From the NCBI GenBank assembly GCA_027941995.1, contig CP115966.1, positions 2,232,001-2,296,000 of the forward strand: a stretch of DNA of 64,000 nucleotides. The letters are read 5' to 3'. Below, in pieces: positions 27,142-36,070 of the stretch; the first letter of the stretch is position 1, and each line of letters begins with the position of its first letter. Position numbers and translations under genes: made by a program. The DNA is from Erythrobacteraceae bacterium WH01K. Its GTDB lineage: Bacteria > Pseudomonadota > Alphaproteobacteria > Sphingomonadales > Sphingomonadaceae. Under the pieces are notes generated by a model, which saw only the letters and a list, made by a program, of their open reading frames with translations, was not told where the DNA came from and did not search any database.

Positions 27142-27993
27142 ATGAGCGATACCTACACCCCGCCCAAGGTCTGGATCCACGATGCCGAGAATGGCGGCCG
27201 GTTCGCCAATATCAACAGCCCGGTCTCCGGCGCGCGGGAGGAAAAGGAACTGCCCAGCGGCGAACATCCCTTCCAGCTCTATTCGCTGGCGACCCCCAAC
27301 GGCGTGAAGGCGAACCTGATCCTGGAGGAGCTCATCGAGGCAGGCTTCCCGGTCGAATACGACGCGTGGATCGTGAATATCGGCGAAGGCGAACAGTTCA
27401 CCAGCGGCTTCGTCGACATCAATCCCAATTCGAAGATCCCCGCGCTGGTCGACCGGACCGGCCCCAATCCCATCCGCGTTTTCGAAAGCGGTGCGATCCT
27501 GTTGCACCTTGCCGAGAAATACGGCGCTTTCCTGAGCGAGACGCCCGCAGGCCGCGCGGAAATGCTCAGCTGGCTGTTCTGGCAGGTCGGCAGCGCGCCC
27601 TTCATCGGCGGGGGCTTCGGTCATTTCTACGCCTACGCGCCGGAGAAATACGAATACCCCATCAACCGCTACGCCATGGAAACGAAGCGCCTGTTCGATG
27701 TCGCGGACAAGCGGCTGGCGCAGACCCGCTTCCTTGCCGGGGACGAATACACCATTGCCGACATGGCCGCCTGGCCTTGGCTGGCGCCGTTCTTCAAGGG
27801 CGTGATCTATAACGATGCCAAGACCTTCCTGAGCATCGACAAATACGAAAATGTCGCGCGCTGGGCGAACACCATCGGGGAGCGTCCGGCCGCCCGCCGC
27901 GCGCTCATCGTCAACAAAAGCTGGGGCGACGACGAGGACGCGAAGCTGCCCAACCGGCATTCGGCCGCCGATTTCGAAGGCAAGTCGGTCTAG
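27142..27993 (+). CDS. yghU: Glutathione-dependent disulfide-bond oxidoreductase (YghU-like GST)
   Basis: A 283-residue GST-superfamily protein of the nu class. It has the long N-terminal extension before the thioredoxin fold (YTPPKVW, INSPVSGAREEKELP), HPFQLYSLATPNGVKANLILEEL, PNSKIPALVD and FESGAILLHLAEKYG, and the C-terminal TIADMAAWPW. YghU binds two glutathiones and reduces disulfides of small molecules. AGGAG lies nine bases before the ATG at 27142; an ATG at 27133 is also in frame. It is divergent from topoisomerase IB. Confidence 0.94.
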   Translation: MSDTYTPPKVWIHDAENGGRFANINSPVSGAREEKELPSGEHPFQLYSLATPNGVKANLILEELIEAGFPVEYDAWIVNIGEGEQFTSGFVDINPNSKIPALVDRTGPNPIRVFESGAILLHLAEKYGAFLSETPAGRAEMLSWLFWQVGSAPFIGGGFGHFYAYAPEKYEYPINRYAMETKRLFDVADKRLAQTRFLAGDEYTIADMAAWPWLAPFFKGVIYNDAKTFLSIDKYENVARWANTIGERPAARRALIVNKSWGDDEDAKLPNRHSAADFEGKSV

Positions 27994-27996
27994 GCG

Positions 27997-29151
27997 CTAT
28001 CCGCCCAGTTCGGAGGCGAGACGGTCCATGAAGCGGACGCCCGCCTCTAGCTGACTTAGCGCGATCCATTCGTCGGGCTGGTGCGCCTGCTCGATACTGC
28101 CGGGTCCGCAGATGACGGTCGGAAAGCCGGCCCGCTGGAACTGGCCGCCCTCTGCCGCATAGGCGACCTGCACCGGCGCGGCATTCTCGCCCGTCAGGCG
28201 GCGTACGAACGCCACCGCGTCCTCGCTGCCGAGCGGCGTCATCGGCGGCGTACCCGCATGACGCTCGACGCTGACGCCGCAATGGGGGAAGCGCGCTTTC
28301 ATGCTCGCGTCCATTTCCTCGCACTTCGCCAGGAACGGCGCGAGGATGGCGTCCGGATCCTCCCCCGGCGGGCAGCGCAGGTCGAATACGAAGCGCGCAT
28401 GGCCTGCCAGGATATTGGCCGCTTCCCCGCCCTCCATCACGCCGACGGTCAGCGTGGCCTGCGGCGGGTCGAAGCCGTTTTCGGGATCGGCGCGCTCACG
28501 CAATTGCGCGGCCAGCACCGACAGCTCGTGCATCAGGTCGATGGCGACCATGTTGGCGGACAGGCCCTGCTCGGTCAGCGAGCTGTGCGCTTCGTGCCCG
28601 CGGATTGTTACCTCGTGCACGGCGATGCCCTTGTGCCCTGTCACGACCCGCATCGAACTTGGCTCGCCGACGATGGCGAGGCGCGGCGCGGGGATCGTCT
28701 TTGCCATCCGGGCAATCATGGCAGGCGCGCCCTGGCAGCCGACTTCCTCGTCATAGCTCAGCGCCAGATGCACCGGCAGCTCGCCCTTTGCAAAGCGCGG
28801 AACGAAGGCCAGGGCGAGCGCGATGAAGCCTTTCATGTCGGTGACGCCGCGCCCGGTCAGCCTGCCGTCTGCTTCGCGCACGGTCCACGGATCGCCGCTC
28901 CAGTCCTGCCCATCGACCGGGACGACATCGGTATGGCCCGACAGGATCACACCGCCCGGCAGAGCGGGTCCGCAGGTCGCGAACAGGTTCGCCTTCGTCC
29001 CCTCCTCGTTCGCCACCCGCTCCGACATGGCGCCGTGGCCGCGCAGATAGTCCTCGACCCATGCGATCAGCGCCAGATTGCTGCGGTGGCTGGTCGTGTC
29101 GAACCCGACCAGCGTGTCGAGTATCCGGCGGGCGGTGGGAAGATCGGTCAT
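27997..29151 (-). CDS. argE: Acetylornithine deacetylase
   Basis: This M20 metallopeptidase of 384 residues hydrolyses N-acetylornithine to ornithine for arginine synthesis. Metal ligands are visible in SGHTDVVPVDGQDW, DMKGF and SYDEEVGCQGAP, with GEPSS after them, and the dimerisation domain follows (GHEAHSSL). The ILDTLVGFDTTS start and CGPGSIEQAHQPDEW end match ArgE rather than DapE. The ATG at 29151 is favoured over one at 29187. It sits three bases from the convergent yghU stop and divergent from the tRNA gene. Confidence 0.92.
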   Translation of the reverse strand: MTDLPTARRILDTLVGFDTTSHRSNLALIAWVEDYLRGHGAMSERVANEEGTKANLFATCGPALPGGVILSGHTDVVPVDGQDWSGDPWTVREADGRLTGRGVTDMKGFIALALAFVPRFAKGELPVHLALSYDEEVGCQGAPAMIARMAKTIPAPRLAIVGEPSSMRVVTGHKGIAVHEVTIRGHEAHSSLTEQGLSANMVAIDLMHELSVLAAQLRERADPENGFDPPQATLTVGVMEGGEAANILAGHARFVFDLRCPPGEDPDAILAPFLAKCEEMDASMKARFPHCGVSVERHAGTPPMTPLGSEDAVAFVRRLTGENAAPVQVAYAAEGGQFQRAGFPTVICGPGSIEQAHQPDEWIALSQLEAGVRFMDRLASELGG

Positions 29152-29210
29152 GGCAATGCTTCTACACCCTTCCCATCTGCGCACCACACGCTATAGGGGC
29201 ATCCGCCTGC

Positions 29211-29285
<75 letters not shown>

Positions 29286-29341
29286 CTTTTCTCCGGTCCG
29301 TTCATCTTGCAGTGCGCTGCCTTTGCGCTAGGCTGCCTGCC

Positions 29342-29734
29342 ATGAAGACAATCCAGATCCTGATCGCCGCTCTTCCCATGGCCGTCATGCCGCTGGCAGG
29401 CTGCGCAGCCTATCCGGACCAGGGCGGCTCGCAGGGACCTGCTGGAGAAGACACGATGGAACGGGAAGAGCCCAGTGCCGGCGGCGAGCGGGAATATACA
29501 GAGGAAGAGCGCGCGTTCCTGGACGGCATCGGTGCCTGCCGCGAAGATGGCCTCGCCGCCTATGTCGGGCAGTCAGCATCGCCAGAAACGCTGGCCGCGA
29601 TGATGAAGGAAAGCGGCGCGAAAGTGCAGCGCGTGGTCGGCCCGGGTGAAGCGATGACGATGGATTACCGGACCGACCGCCTGACCGTGCTGACCGACGA
29701 GGAAGGCCGCGTCGCGCAGGCCCGCTGCGGCTGA
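29342..29734 (+). CDS. I78-family peptidase inhibitor-like lipoprotein
   Basis: The 130-residue product has a lipoprotein signal ending PLAGC (Cys21), a Glu/Gly-rich linker, and a C-terminal domain with AYVGQSASPETLAAM, VVGPGEAMTMDYRTDRLTV and a final CG. These are hallmarks of the I78 (Aspergillus elastase inhibitor-like) fold. Two Cys in that domain (GACRE and the last CG) may form the usual disulfide. It probably sits in the outer membrane or periplasm and restrains serine proteases. The next gene is a large trypsin-type autotransporter on the other strand, a suggestive pairing. Confidence 0.85.
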   Translation: MKTIQILIAALPMAVMPLAGCAAYPDQGGSQGPAGEDTMEREEPSAGGEREYTEEERAFLDGIGACREDGLAAYVGQSASPETLAAMMKESGAKVQRVVGPGEAMTMDYRTDRLTVLTDEEGRVAQARCG

Positions 29735-29760
29735 ATCACTCTCCGATCGTAAAACGGCAA

Positions 29761-29790
29761 AAAGGGCCGCGGATTTTCCGCGGCCCTTTT
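29761..29790. terminator. Bidirectional intrinsic terminator
   Basis: A perfect 13-bp stem (29761-29773 with 29778-29790, AAAGGGCCGCGGA-type arms) has T-runs on both strands. It ends the I78 gene on the plus strand and the autotransporter gene on the minus strand. Confidence 0.9.
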
Positions 29791-29796
29791 CGCTTG

Positions 29797-29809
29797 CCCC
29801 CCCCCCCCC
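29797..29809. repeat. Homopolymer run of 13 C
   Basis: Thirteen consecutive C lie between the autotransporter stop (29850) and the shared terminator. The run is outside coding sequence, so length changes should not affect a protein. It is also a place where sequencing commonly miscounts. Confidence 0.9.
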
Positions 29810-29849
29810 GCGCCGTTTGCCGGGCGCGGGGTTGGCTGTTCGGGGCGCC

Positions 29850-32800
29850 CTAGAAGCGGACCGTCAGGTCGGCCATGGCGCGGTCGTCGCGGAAGTCTTC
29901 GCGGCCGATGGCGGTCTCGAAGCTGGCACCGAACTGGACCGTGCCGTTGGTCAGCTTCACGCCGCCGCGGACCTCGCCCCAGCTGGTGTCGCCGCCTGCG
30001 AACGGCAGGGCGATCGGCACATCGCTGGCCCCGGCGAACCGGACCGTCATGCCGTCATTGCTGCCGCCCAACACGCGAACGTAGTCGGCCTGCACCTGCG
30101 GGACGATCGCCCACTTGCCGGCAATGCCCTGCTCGCCGGCCAGCTTGGCGCCGAAGCGCGCTTGCAGCTGCTCGGTCTTCAGGTCGTCGATCTGAAGGGC
30201 GGTCTCGCCGCCGATCTCGTCGAAGCCGTCCAGATGCGTGCGCGACCAAGCCATCTGCGCCCGCGGCGTCAGCGTCAGGCCGCTGGAGATGCCGACATTG
30301 ACGCCGGCCTCTGCCATAGCGGTCATCTTGCTGACCTTGGAGGCGCCCAGCAGCTGGTAGCCATTGGTCCCGTCGAAGCCGGAACGCGTGGTCTCCAGCT
30401 CGGCATTTTCCATCGTGCCGACAGCGCCCAGATAGGCCCCGCCGCCAAGATCGTAGGACGCATAGCCCGCCACCTGGTTCAGCTCGCTATCGGCGAAGTC
30501 GCCGCCGATATTGCTGCGACCCGATGCGCGGCCGAAGGCCACGCCCATGGTCAGGTTCTTCGCCATCTCGTGCTCGATACCCATGCCGAAATAGCTCGAA
30601 CGCTGGCCGTCGGCTGCGGTGTCGTTGACGCCGAAGCTGTTGGCCGAGCTGATCACGCCGCCGGTCACGAAGCCGGTCACGCCTTCCGGAAGCGCCATCT
30701 GCGCCTCGCTGGTCGGGGCAAGCCCGGCAACACCCAGGCGGGTGCTGACAGCAGCGCTTTCGTACGAGCCGCCGATCGCGGCACGCGGCGCGCCCGTAAT
30801 GCTGAGCGAACCACCGGCAGCGCCGCCCATCACCGACAGGCGATCGGTCACGCCGTTGAACAGCACACGGCTCTGACGCTCCTGAAGACCCGAAGCCTCG
30901 CTGTTGAAGCTCGGCGCAAAGGACGAAAGCGTCGAGGCGAGCGAGCCTGCATCCATCAGGTCGACATAGCCGAAGAGGTTCGACAGATTGTCGTAGTACC
31001 CGGCATCGCGCAGGTCATCGAGACCCTTCGCGAAAGATGCGGCAATCGCAGCATCGCCGTCCGACAGTCCGTCCAGACCGCTTTCGACGAAAGCACCGAG
31101 GCTGCCCGCCTTGAGCTGCACGGCGACAAGCGTGTCGGTATAGGTCAGTTCGGCATTGAGGTTGCCGAGCAGGCTGACCACGTCGCCGAATTCGCCTTCG
31201 ATGCCGTCACGCGCCTGCGCGATGACGAAACGCTGCCCATCCCGCGGTTTGGCGGCATTGGCGGGCCGACGCAGGAACAGCGTTCCCCCGTCCGAGACAT
31301 CGCTCGACAGTGACAGGATACCATTGCGCACCCGGATCTGGTCGTTCCTCGTGGCGCTCACGTCTACACTGTAGACGCTACCGGAGGTCATGATCAGGTT
31401 CCCGTTGAAGGTCAGCGTTCCGTACGCAGCCCGCCCGATACCGTTATAGAACGGCGTAGTCGAACCCGGAGCGACAAGCGCCGCACCGACCGTCGAGAAG
31501 TCCGCAAAGAAATTCCCGGTGCCGCTGACGACGCCGGCGCCGAACAGGAAATCGTTGGCGACGATATTGCCGAGGTTGTTCGTGGTTCCGCCGAACTGGG
31601 TGTAATCGCCGAGGACGCTGAGCGTGCCGCTGGTACGGACGACCAGCTCTGCCTGCCCGGCAATATCCAGCTTGTCGATTTCGACATCGCCCGCCAGGAA
31701 GGTGCGGCCTTCCTGTTCGAGGCTCACTTCGAAATACTGCGGACGAACGCCATTCGACGGATCGGCTGTCACATTGTTCGGTACGAAGTTCGAAGTCAGC
31801 GGACCGTTGGGGACGATAGCGTAATTGACACCGTCCGCGACCACGACGGGATCGTAATCGAATGTCTGGCAGTCGTCGAAGAAGCAGACGTCACCGAAAC
31901 CGGCGGCGCCGCCAGCGGTTTCCGTGCCGAGCGTGGTGGGAACCCCATTGACCAGCTCACCATCGACTTCGACCATGTAGGACGGATCGAGATCGCGAAC
32001 CCAGTGCTTCTTGTCGAACCAGTTGCCGTCACCCTTCTGCGCCGAGGCAAAGGTGTAGGGATTGTTCTCGACGATCAGGTTCCAGTACTGGAACAGCGGC
32101 TGGTAGAAGCTGACCGTTCCGAAGCTGCTGAAGACCTGCGGGCCGAAGAAGCGCGAGCCGCCCGACAGGACAGCCGCGATGACCGGCATGTCGAATTTTT
32201 CGTCGATAATCAGCGGACCGCCGGAATCGCCACCTGCCGTCGTCGATTCGAGCGGCAGGGCCACATCGTCGTCGCCGAAAATCTTGAAGTCGTATTCGCA
32301 GCCGACGTCGTCGTTCGGTTCGCGGCAGGTGAACGCCGTCCAGTACAGCGAGCTGGGATTGTCGCCACCTGCATCACCGAACAGGAATTCGTTGCGATCG
32401 TCGATCGAACCCAGCCACGAGACGAAGTTCTCACCCGCGCGGCGGCGCCAGTCGATTCCCTGGAAATCACCACTGGATCCGCTGCCGGACCGGCCATAAC
32501 CCGTAACCGTCGCATGCGCCTGCTCGCTAAGCGGGGTAAAGAGCAGTGCCCATTTCGGAATATCGTGTGCCGGGGTGTCGAGGGTCGCGATCGCGATATC
32601 GGCCTCCAGGAACCCGATATTGTCGCCTTCGAGCGAGCGCTCGTCGTACCAGACATGCTCGACGTCATAAACGGCGAGCTCTTCGTTCGTTTCGAAGTCG
32701 TTGTTGAACCAGCTGATGAAGCCGGGAAGCGCATCGTCGCCGAAGGAGAACGCGATCGGCGTACCGCCGGTGTCGACACCGTATTCTTCCTGCGGAACGT

Positions 32801-33173
32801 CGTTCACGCAGTGCGCGGCGAAGATCACCATGCGTGGATTGACCAGCGAGCCCGAGCAGACGAAACCCGGATCGCGGTACATCATGCCGATGCCGTTGAC
32901 GCCGGTGTTATCAAGGACACCGTCGGGCGGTGGCAGGTTGGGATCGACCACGCCGGGCACGACATGGCGATAGTTTTCAACCTGGAATTCGGTCGCCTGC
33001 GCGTTCGTGTCGAACGCCGGGTTCGCAACCGTGTTCACCACCGAAGCCCGTTCCGGCGCGACGCGGAACTGGTCTTCGTCCACTTCCTGCGCGACGACGG
33101 GGGCCGTGGCGGAAATGGCCGCGAAACTGGTGGCCAGTAGAAGGCTGCGGCGCAGCCCGTTGGCAGTCGTCAT
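29850..33173 (-). CDS. Autotransporter with trypsin-like serine protease passenger
   Basis: The 1107-residue type Va secreted protein has four parts. A signal peptide ends near VVAQE (about 29). An S1 protease domain at about 90-380 carries FAAHCV (His121), ADIAIATL (Asp192) and GGDSGGPL (Ser317). A beta-helical passenger at about 500-720 has the autotransporter-associated repeat style (GNIVANDFLFGAGVVSGTGNF, DGGTLFLR). A C-terminal 12-strand beta-barrel of about 280 residues ends TVRF with terminal Phe. Several Cys in the protease domain may pair. The ATG at 33173 has an AGGGG site upstream. It is likely exported through the barrel to act at the cell surface; substrate unknown. It is a single-gene transcript ending at the 29761 terminator. 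Confidence 0.93.
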   Translation of the reverse strand: MTTANGLRRSLLLATSFAAISATAPVVAQEVDEDQFRVAPERASVVNTVANPAFDTNAQATEFQVENYRHVVPGVVDPNLPPPDGVLDNTGVNGIGMMYRDPGFVCSGSLVNPRMVIFAAHCVNDVPQEEYGVDTGGTPIAFSFGDDALPGFISWFNNDFETNEELAVYDVEHVWYDERSLEGDNIGFLEADIAIATLDTPAHDIPKWALLFTPLSEQAHATVTGYGRSGSGSSGDFQGIDWRRRAGENFVSWLGSIDDRNEFLFGDAGGDNPSSLYWTAFTCREPNDDVGCEYDFKIFGDDDVALPLESTTAGGDSGGPLIIDEKFDMPVIAAVLSGGSRFFGPQVFSSFGTVSFYQPLFQYWNLIVENNPYTFASAQKGDGNWFDKKHWVRDLDPSYMVEVDGELVNGVPTTLGTETAGGAAGFGDVCFFDDCQTFDYDPVVVADGVNYAIVPNGPLTSNFVPNNVTADPSNGVRPQYFEVSLEQEGRTFLAGDVEIDKLDIAGQAELVVRTSGTLSVLGDYTQFGGTTNNLGNIVANDFLFGAGVVSGTGNFFADFSTVGAALVAPGSTTPFYNGIGRAAYGTLTFNGNLIMTSGSVYSVDVSATRNDQIRVRNGILSLSSDVSDGGTLFLRRPANAAKPRDGQRFVIAQARDGIEGEFGDVVSLLGNLNAELTYTDTLVAVQLKAGSLGAFVESGLDGLSDGDAAIAASFAKGLDDLRDAGYYDNLSNLFGYVDLMDAGSLASTLSSFAPSFNSEASGLQERQSRVLFNGVTDRLSVMGGAAGGSLSITGAPRAAIGGSYESAAVSTRLGVAGLAPTSEAQMALPEGVTGFVTGGVISSANSFGVNDTAADGQRSSYFGMGIEHEMAKNLTMGVAFGRASGRSNIGGDFADSELNQVAGYASYDLGGGAYLGAVGTMENAELETTRSGFDGTNGYQLLGASKVSKMTAMAEAGVNVGISSGLTLTPRAQMAWSRTHLDGFDEIGGETALQIDDLKTEQLQARFGAKLAGEQGIAGKWAIVPQVQADYVRVLGGSNDGMTVRFAGASDVPIALPFAGGDTSWGEVRGGVKLTNGTVQFGASFETAIGREDFRDDRAMADLTVRF

Positions 33174-33372
33174 GAGATATTCCCCTTTTTCTGAGGTGAC
33201 TATGCCGCCGGGGCCCGGCGACTCGGCACCACCCAAGAAGGAAACCTTACGATTTATTCATCTTTTGGAAAGCCCCTCAAAAAGCAACTTCCATAGATTA
33301 AAGTCCGCTTTTGCCCGTTTTGTGCACCGCAGCATGAACATTGCGTGTAATATTATTGTGCTCCAGTACTCA

Positions 33373-34077
33373 TTACGAAGCGCGGACCAGATCGTCCTGA
33401 GGATTGTTCGGCGTAAGGATCATGACGTTATCCTCGACCCGCCATCCGGCCAGCCGGCTGAGCAGGTTCATGCCCAGCACATTCGTCGTCCCCATGTTGG
33501 GCGCGATAACCGCATCAAGGCCGCGCGCGGCCACATTGCCGAAGCGCAGTTCACCGATCGACGTCATGGAAACCGTCATCGTGCCGTTGGCCGTCGTCAT
33601 CTGGACCGGCAGGCGCTGGCGATTGGGCTCGAGACCGGCCGCGTCGGCCGTCGCCTGCGACACGGCAGTCAGCGTTGCGCCCGTATCGACCAGGAAATCC
33701 GCCGGCACGCCGTTGATTTCCGCCTGCAGCCAGAAATGTCCGTCCTGCGCGAGCGGTATCCGGGTTTCCTCGCCCACGACCGTCTGCTCGGGCAGGCCCA
33801 TGCCGGGCATGGCCACATCGAGCCGCGGATCCAGCCGGGCGATCTGCAGGACCACCGTGACAAGGACCCCGACCAGGACGATCGTGCTCGCACCCCGAAC
33901 CAGGCCTGCGAGCGGTACGCCGCCGCGGCGCATCATGCTGCCGATCCAGCCGACCAGCATGGCGCCGACGGCCAGCATCAGGAGCTGGGACTGGGGTATC
34001 GCGGCAATGCGTTCGGCGATGGCGGCAAAGAGGTTTTTCAGGTCCACGCCCCCTATATAGGGGCGCGGCGGTGGCAT
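33373..34077 (-). CDS. Membrane-anchored retropepsin-like aspartic protease (TIGR02281 type)
   Basis: The protein of up to 234 residues has two hydrophobic segments (SQLLMLAVGAMLVGWIG; ASTIVLVGVLVTVVLQI) followed by a clan AA aspartic protease domain with DFLVDTGAT, the single catalytic Asp, and VLGMNLLSRLAGW, the flap and psi-loop partner. Such single-Asp enzymes must dimerise. The ATG at 34077 lacks a Shine-Dalgarno site. A GTG at 34047 is an equally good start and lies six bases after TATATA in a perfect palindrome, which could be a -10 element for a leaderless message. It lies 62 bases beyond the ergothioneine-linked oxidoreductase gene. Confidence 0.88.
   Translation of the reverse strand: MPPPRPYIGGVDLKNLFAAIAERIAAIPQSQLLMLAVGAMLVGWIGSMMRRGGVPLAGLVRGASTIVLVGVLVTVVLQIARLDPRLDVAMPGMGLPEQTVVGEETRIPLAQDGHFWLQAEINGVPADFLVDTGATLTAVSQATADAAGLEPNRQRLPVQMTTANGTMTVSMTSIGELRFGNVAARGLDAVIAPNMGTTNVLGMNLLSRLAGWRVEDNVMILTPNNPQDDLVRAS
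34050..34063. repeat. Perfect palindrome CCCCTATATAGGGG at the protease start
   Basis: A 14-bp perfect palindrome lies just upstream of the possible GTG start of the aspartic protease. TATATA at its centre could be a -10 element on either strand or an operator. Confidence 0.5.
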
Positions 34078-34139
34078 TGGTATGAACGGATTTCGCGGCA
34101 GTTCAGGTGCTGCTGCTCAGGCGGCCGCAATTGGCGGGA

Positions 34140-35084
34140 CTAGGCCAGGATCGCCGTCGCCAGATGATCGCCCGATATCCACGCATTCTCCACGCGAGGG
34201 CCTGACAGCCAGTCGCCGCACACGCCGATGCCTTCCTCACCGTCCCAAAAGCTCGCTTCTCCGGGTGCCGGATCGGTCATCGCGTAGCGCCAGCGATGCG
34301 CCGCCAGATGGTGAGGTGATTGCGGGGCGGCACCTGCCTCGTCGAAGAAGGCGGAGAGGATAGCCTCGCTCGCCTCTTCCCGCTTCATTTCGAGGTTTCG
34401 CGCGGACCAGCCGGGCGAGGCATGGATGACCCAGTGCTCCCCTTCATCCCTGCCGGGCTTCGCCGAGTTGCGCGCAGCCCAGCGCACGTCGTCTCCCTTG
34501 AAAACATCGCCGAGGGGCAATTTTTCACGGAAAGCCGTCATGACTGCCCAGCAGGGTTTCGAGGCGCTGTCCCGCGCCCTTGCTTCCCAGCCATCGCGAT
34601 GTCCCGCAAGCAACTCCGCCGCCTGCTCGGCAGGTACGGCGATCACGATACGGGCGAAGCGATGCGCCTTGCCATCGATGCTGAGCTGCCAGATGTCGTC
34701 GTCCCGGGCAATGTGTTCGACGCGGGCCGCCCAGCGGACGTCCTGCGTTTCTGCCATGTACCGTATGGGCGCGTTCATGCCGGGCGTGCCGACCACCGCG
34801 TCGCCCCCGGCCGCCGGCCAGTCCGCGACCGCGCCGGCTTCGCGCCAGTCCGCGACCGCCGCAATGAAACCGGGATCCCTGACGGTAAAATACTGCGCTC
34901 CGTGATCGAAGCGGACGGTTTCGCCATCGATCTCGGCCCGCCGGGTTGCCATGCGTCCGCCCGGCCCGCGCCCCTTGTCGAACAGGACGGGCGAAACCCC
35001 GCCCTCTTTCAATCGTACAGCGCAGGCGAGGCCCGCCATGCCTGCCCCGATAATCGCGATGTCGCCCACGGCATCCTCGCTCAT
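34140..35084 (-). CDS. FAD-dependent oxidoreductase (renalase/amine-oxidase-like) in the ergothioneine operon
   Basis: The 314-residue flavoprotein has an N-terminal dinucleotide-binding motif IAIIGAGMAGLACAVRLKEGG, then KGRGPGGRMATRR (second FAD motif) and a C-terminal GVCGDWLSGPRVENAWISG that closes the FAD site. This is the pattern of renalase-like and amine-oxidase-like proteins. Its ATG overlaps the egtD TGA by one base, so it is coupled to ergothioneine synthesis genes, though it is not a known Egt enzyme. It could act on an ergothioneine derivative or on an unrelated NAD(P)H isomer; this is unproven. Confidence 0.9.
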   Translation of the reverse strand: MSEDAVGDIAIIGAGMAGLACAVRLKEGGVSPVLFDKGRGPGGRMATRRAEIDGETVRFDHGAQYFTVRDPGFIAAVADWREAGAVADWPAAGGDAVVGTPGMNAPIRYMAETQDVRWAARVEHIARDDDIWQLSIDGKAHRFARIVIAVPAEQAAELLAGHRDGWEARARDSASKPCWAVMTAFREKLPLGDVFKGDDVRWAARNSAKPGRDEGEHWVIHASPGWSARNLEMKREEASEAILSAFFDEAGAAPQSPHHLAAHRWRYAMTDPAPGEASFWDGEEGIGVCGDWLSGPRVENAWISGDHLATAILA

Positions 35085-36070
35085 CAGGGCGCGCTTCTCG
35101 GCACGGAGGCTTCGGCGAGGACGACGCTGAACTTTTCTCCCTCGTCGAGCCAGCGGCGAACCGGGGTCCAGCCTCCTGCTAGAAGAAGCGTGTTCGCGCT
35201 GCGACGCTTGAACTTGTGGCTGTTTTCCGTGTGGATCGTCTCGCCCGCCTTCATCGCGAAGTTTTCGCCTGCGACTTCGAAAGTCACGTCCCGGTCCGCA
35301 ACGAGATGCATCTCGATCCGGGCGAAGTCGTCGTTCCAGCGCGCCTCGTGGGAGAGGTCCTCTACGGGGATCGTCCCGCCCAGTTCACGGTTGATGCGGC
35401 GGGCAAGGTTCAGGTTGAATTCGCCCGTCACCCCCTTCGCATCGTCATAGGCCGCCTCGAGGATTTCGGGATCCTTCACAAGGTCCATCCCGATCAGCAG
35501 CAGGCTGCCCTGCCCCAGTGTCTCGCGCATCGTCCTGAGCAGGTCCACGGCGGTGCGTGGCACCATGTTGCCGATGGTCGAACCGGGAAAGAATCCCAAT
35601 TTCGGCATTCCGGCTACCTCTGCCGGCAATTCGACCCGGCGCATGAAGTCGGCTTCTACCGGATGGACAGGCAGGCCGGGGAATTTCGCGGCGAGGTCGG
35701 CGGCCGCAGCGCGCAGGAAATCGCCTGCAATGTCGAGCGGGACATAGGCCGCCGGATCGATCGCGCCCAGCAGCAGGGGTGTCTTTACCGAGGAACCGCT
35801 GCCGAATTCGACCACGGCCCGGCCCGGCCCCACTTCGGCGGCAAATTCGTCGCCGCGGGCTTCCAGTATCTCGCGCTCGCACCGGGTCGGGTAATATTCC
35901 TCGACCTGGGTGATATCCTCGAACAATTGCGATCCGGCATCGTCATACAGCCAGCGCGCGGGAATCGCCTTCTGATCCTGCCGCAGCCCTTCCAGGACGT
36001 CGGCGCGAAAGGCGCGGTCGATGCCGTCGTCGTCGCGGTCGACGAGTTTCAGCCCGTGATTGTCGGCCAT
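35084..36070 (-). CDS. egtD: L-histidine N-alpha-methyltransferase
   Basis: The 328-residue SAM-dependent enzyme trimethylates L-histidine to hercynine, the first step of ergothioneine synthesis. It shows YYPTRCEREIL near the histidine site, VEFGSGSSVKTPLLL as SAM motif I, FFPGSTIGNMVP, and GMDLVKDPEILEAAYDD. Length and motifs match EgtD (DUF2260). Its start overlaps the egtB stop by one base and its stop overlaps the next start by one base, so egtB-egtD-oxidoreductase are tightly coupled. Confidence 0.96.
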   Translation of the reverse strand: MADNHGLKLVDRDDDGIDRAFRADVLEGLRQDQKAIPARWLYDDAGSQLFEDITQVEEYYPTRCEREILEARGDEFAAEVGPGRAVVEFGSGSSVKTPLLLGAIDPAAYVPLDIAGDFLRAAAADLAAKFPGLPVHPVEADFMRRVELPAEVAGMPKLGFFPGSTIGNMVPRTAVDLLRTMRETLGQGSLLLIGMDLVKDPEILEAAYDDAKGVTGEFNLNLARRINRELGGTIPVEDLSHEARWNDDFARIEMHLVADRDVTFEVAGENFAMKAGETIHTENSHKFKRRSANTLLLAGGWTPVRRWLDEGEKFSVVLAEASVPRSAP

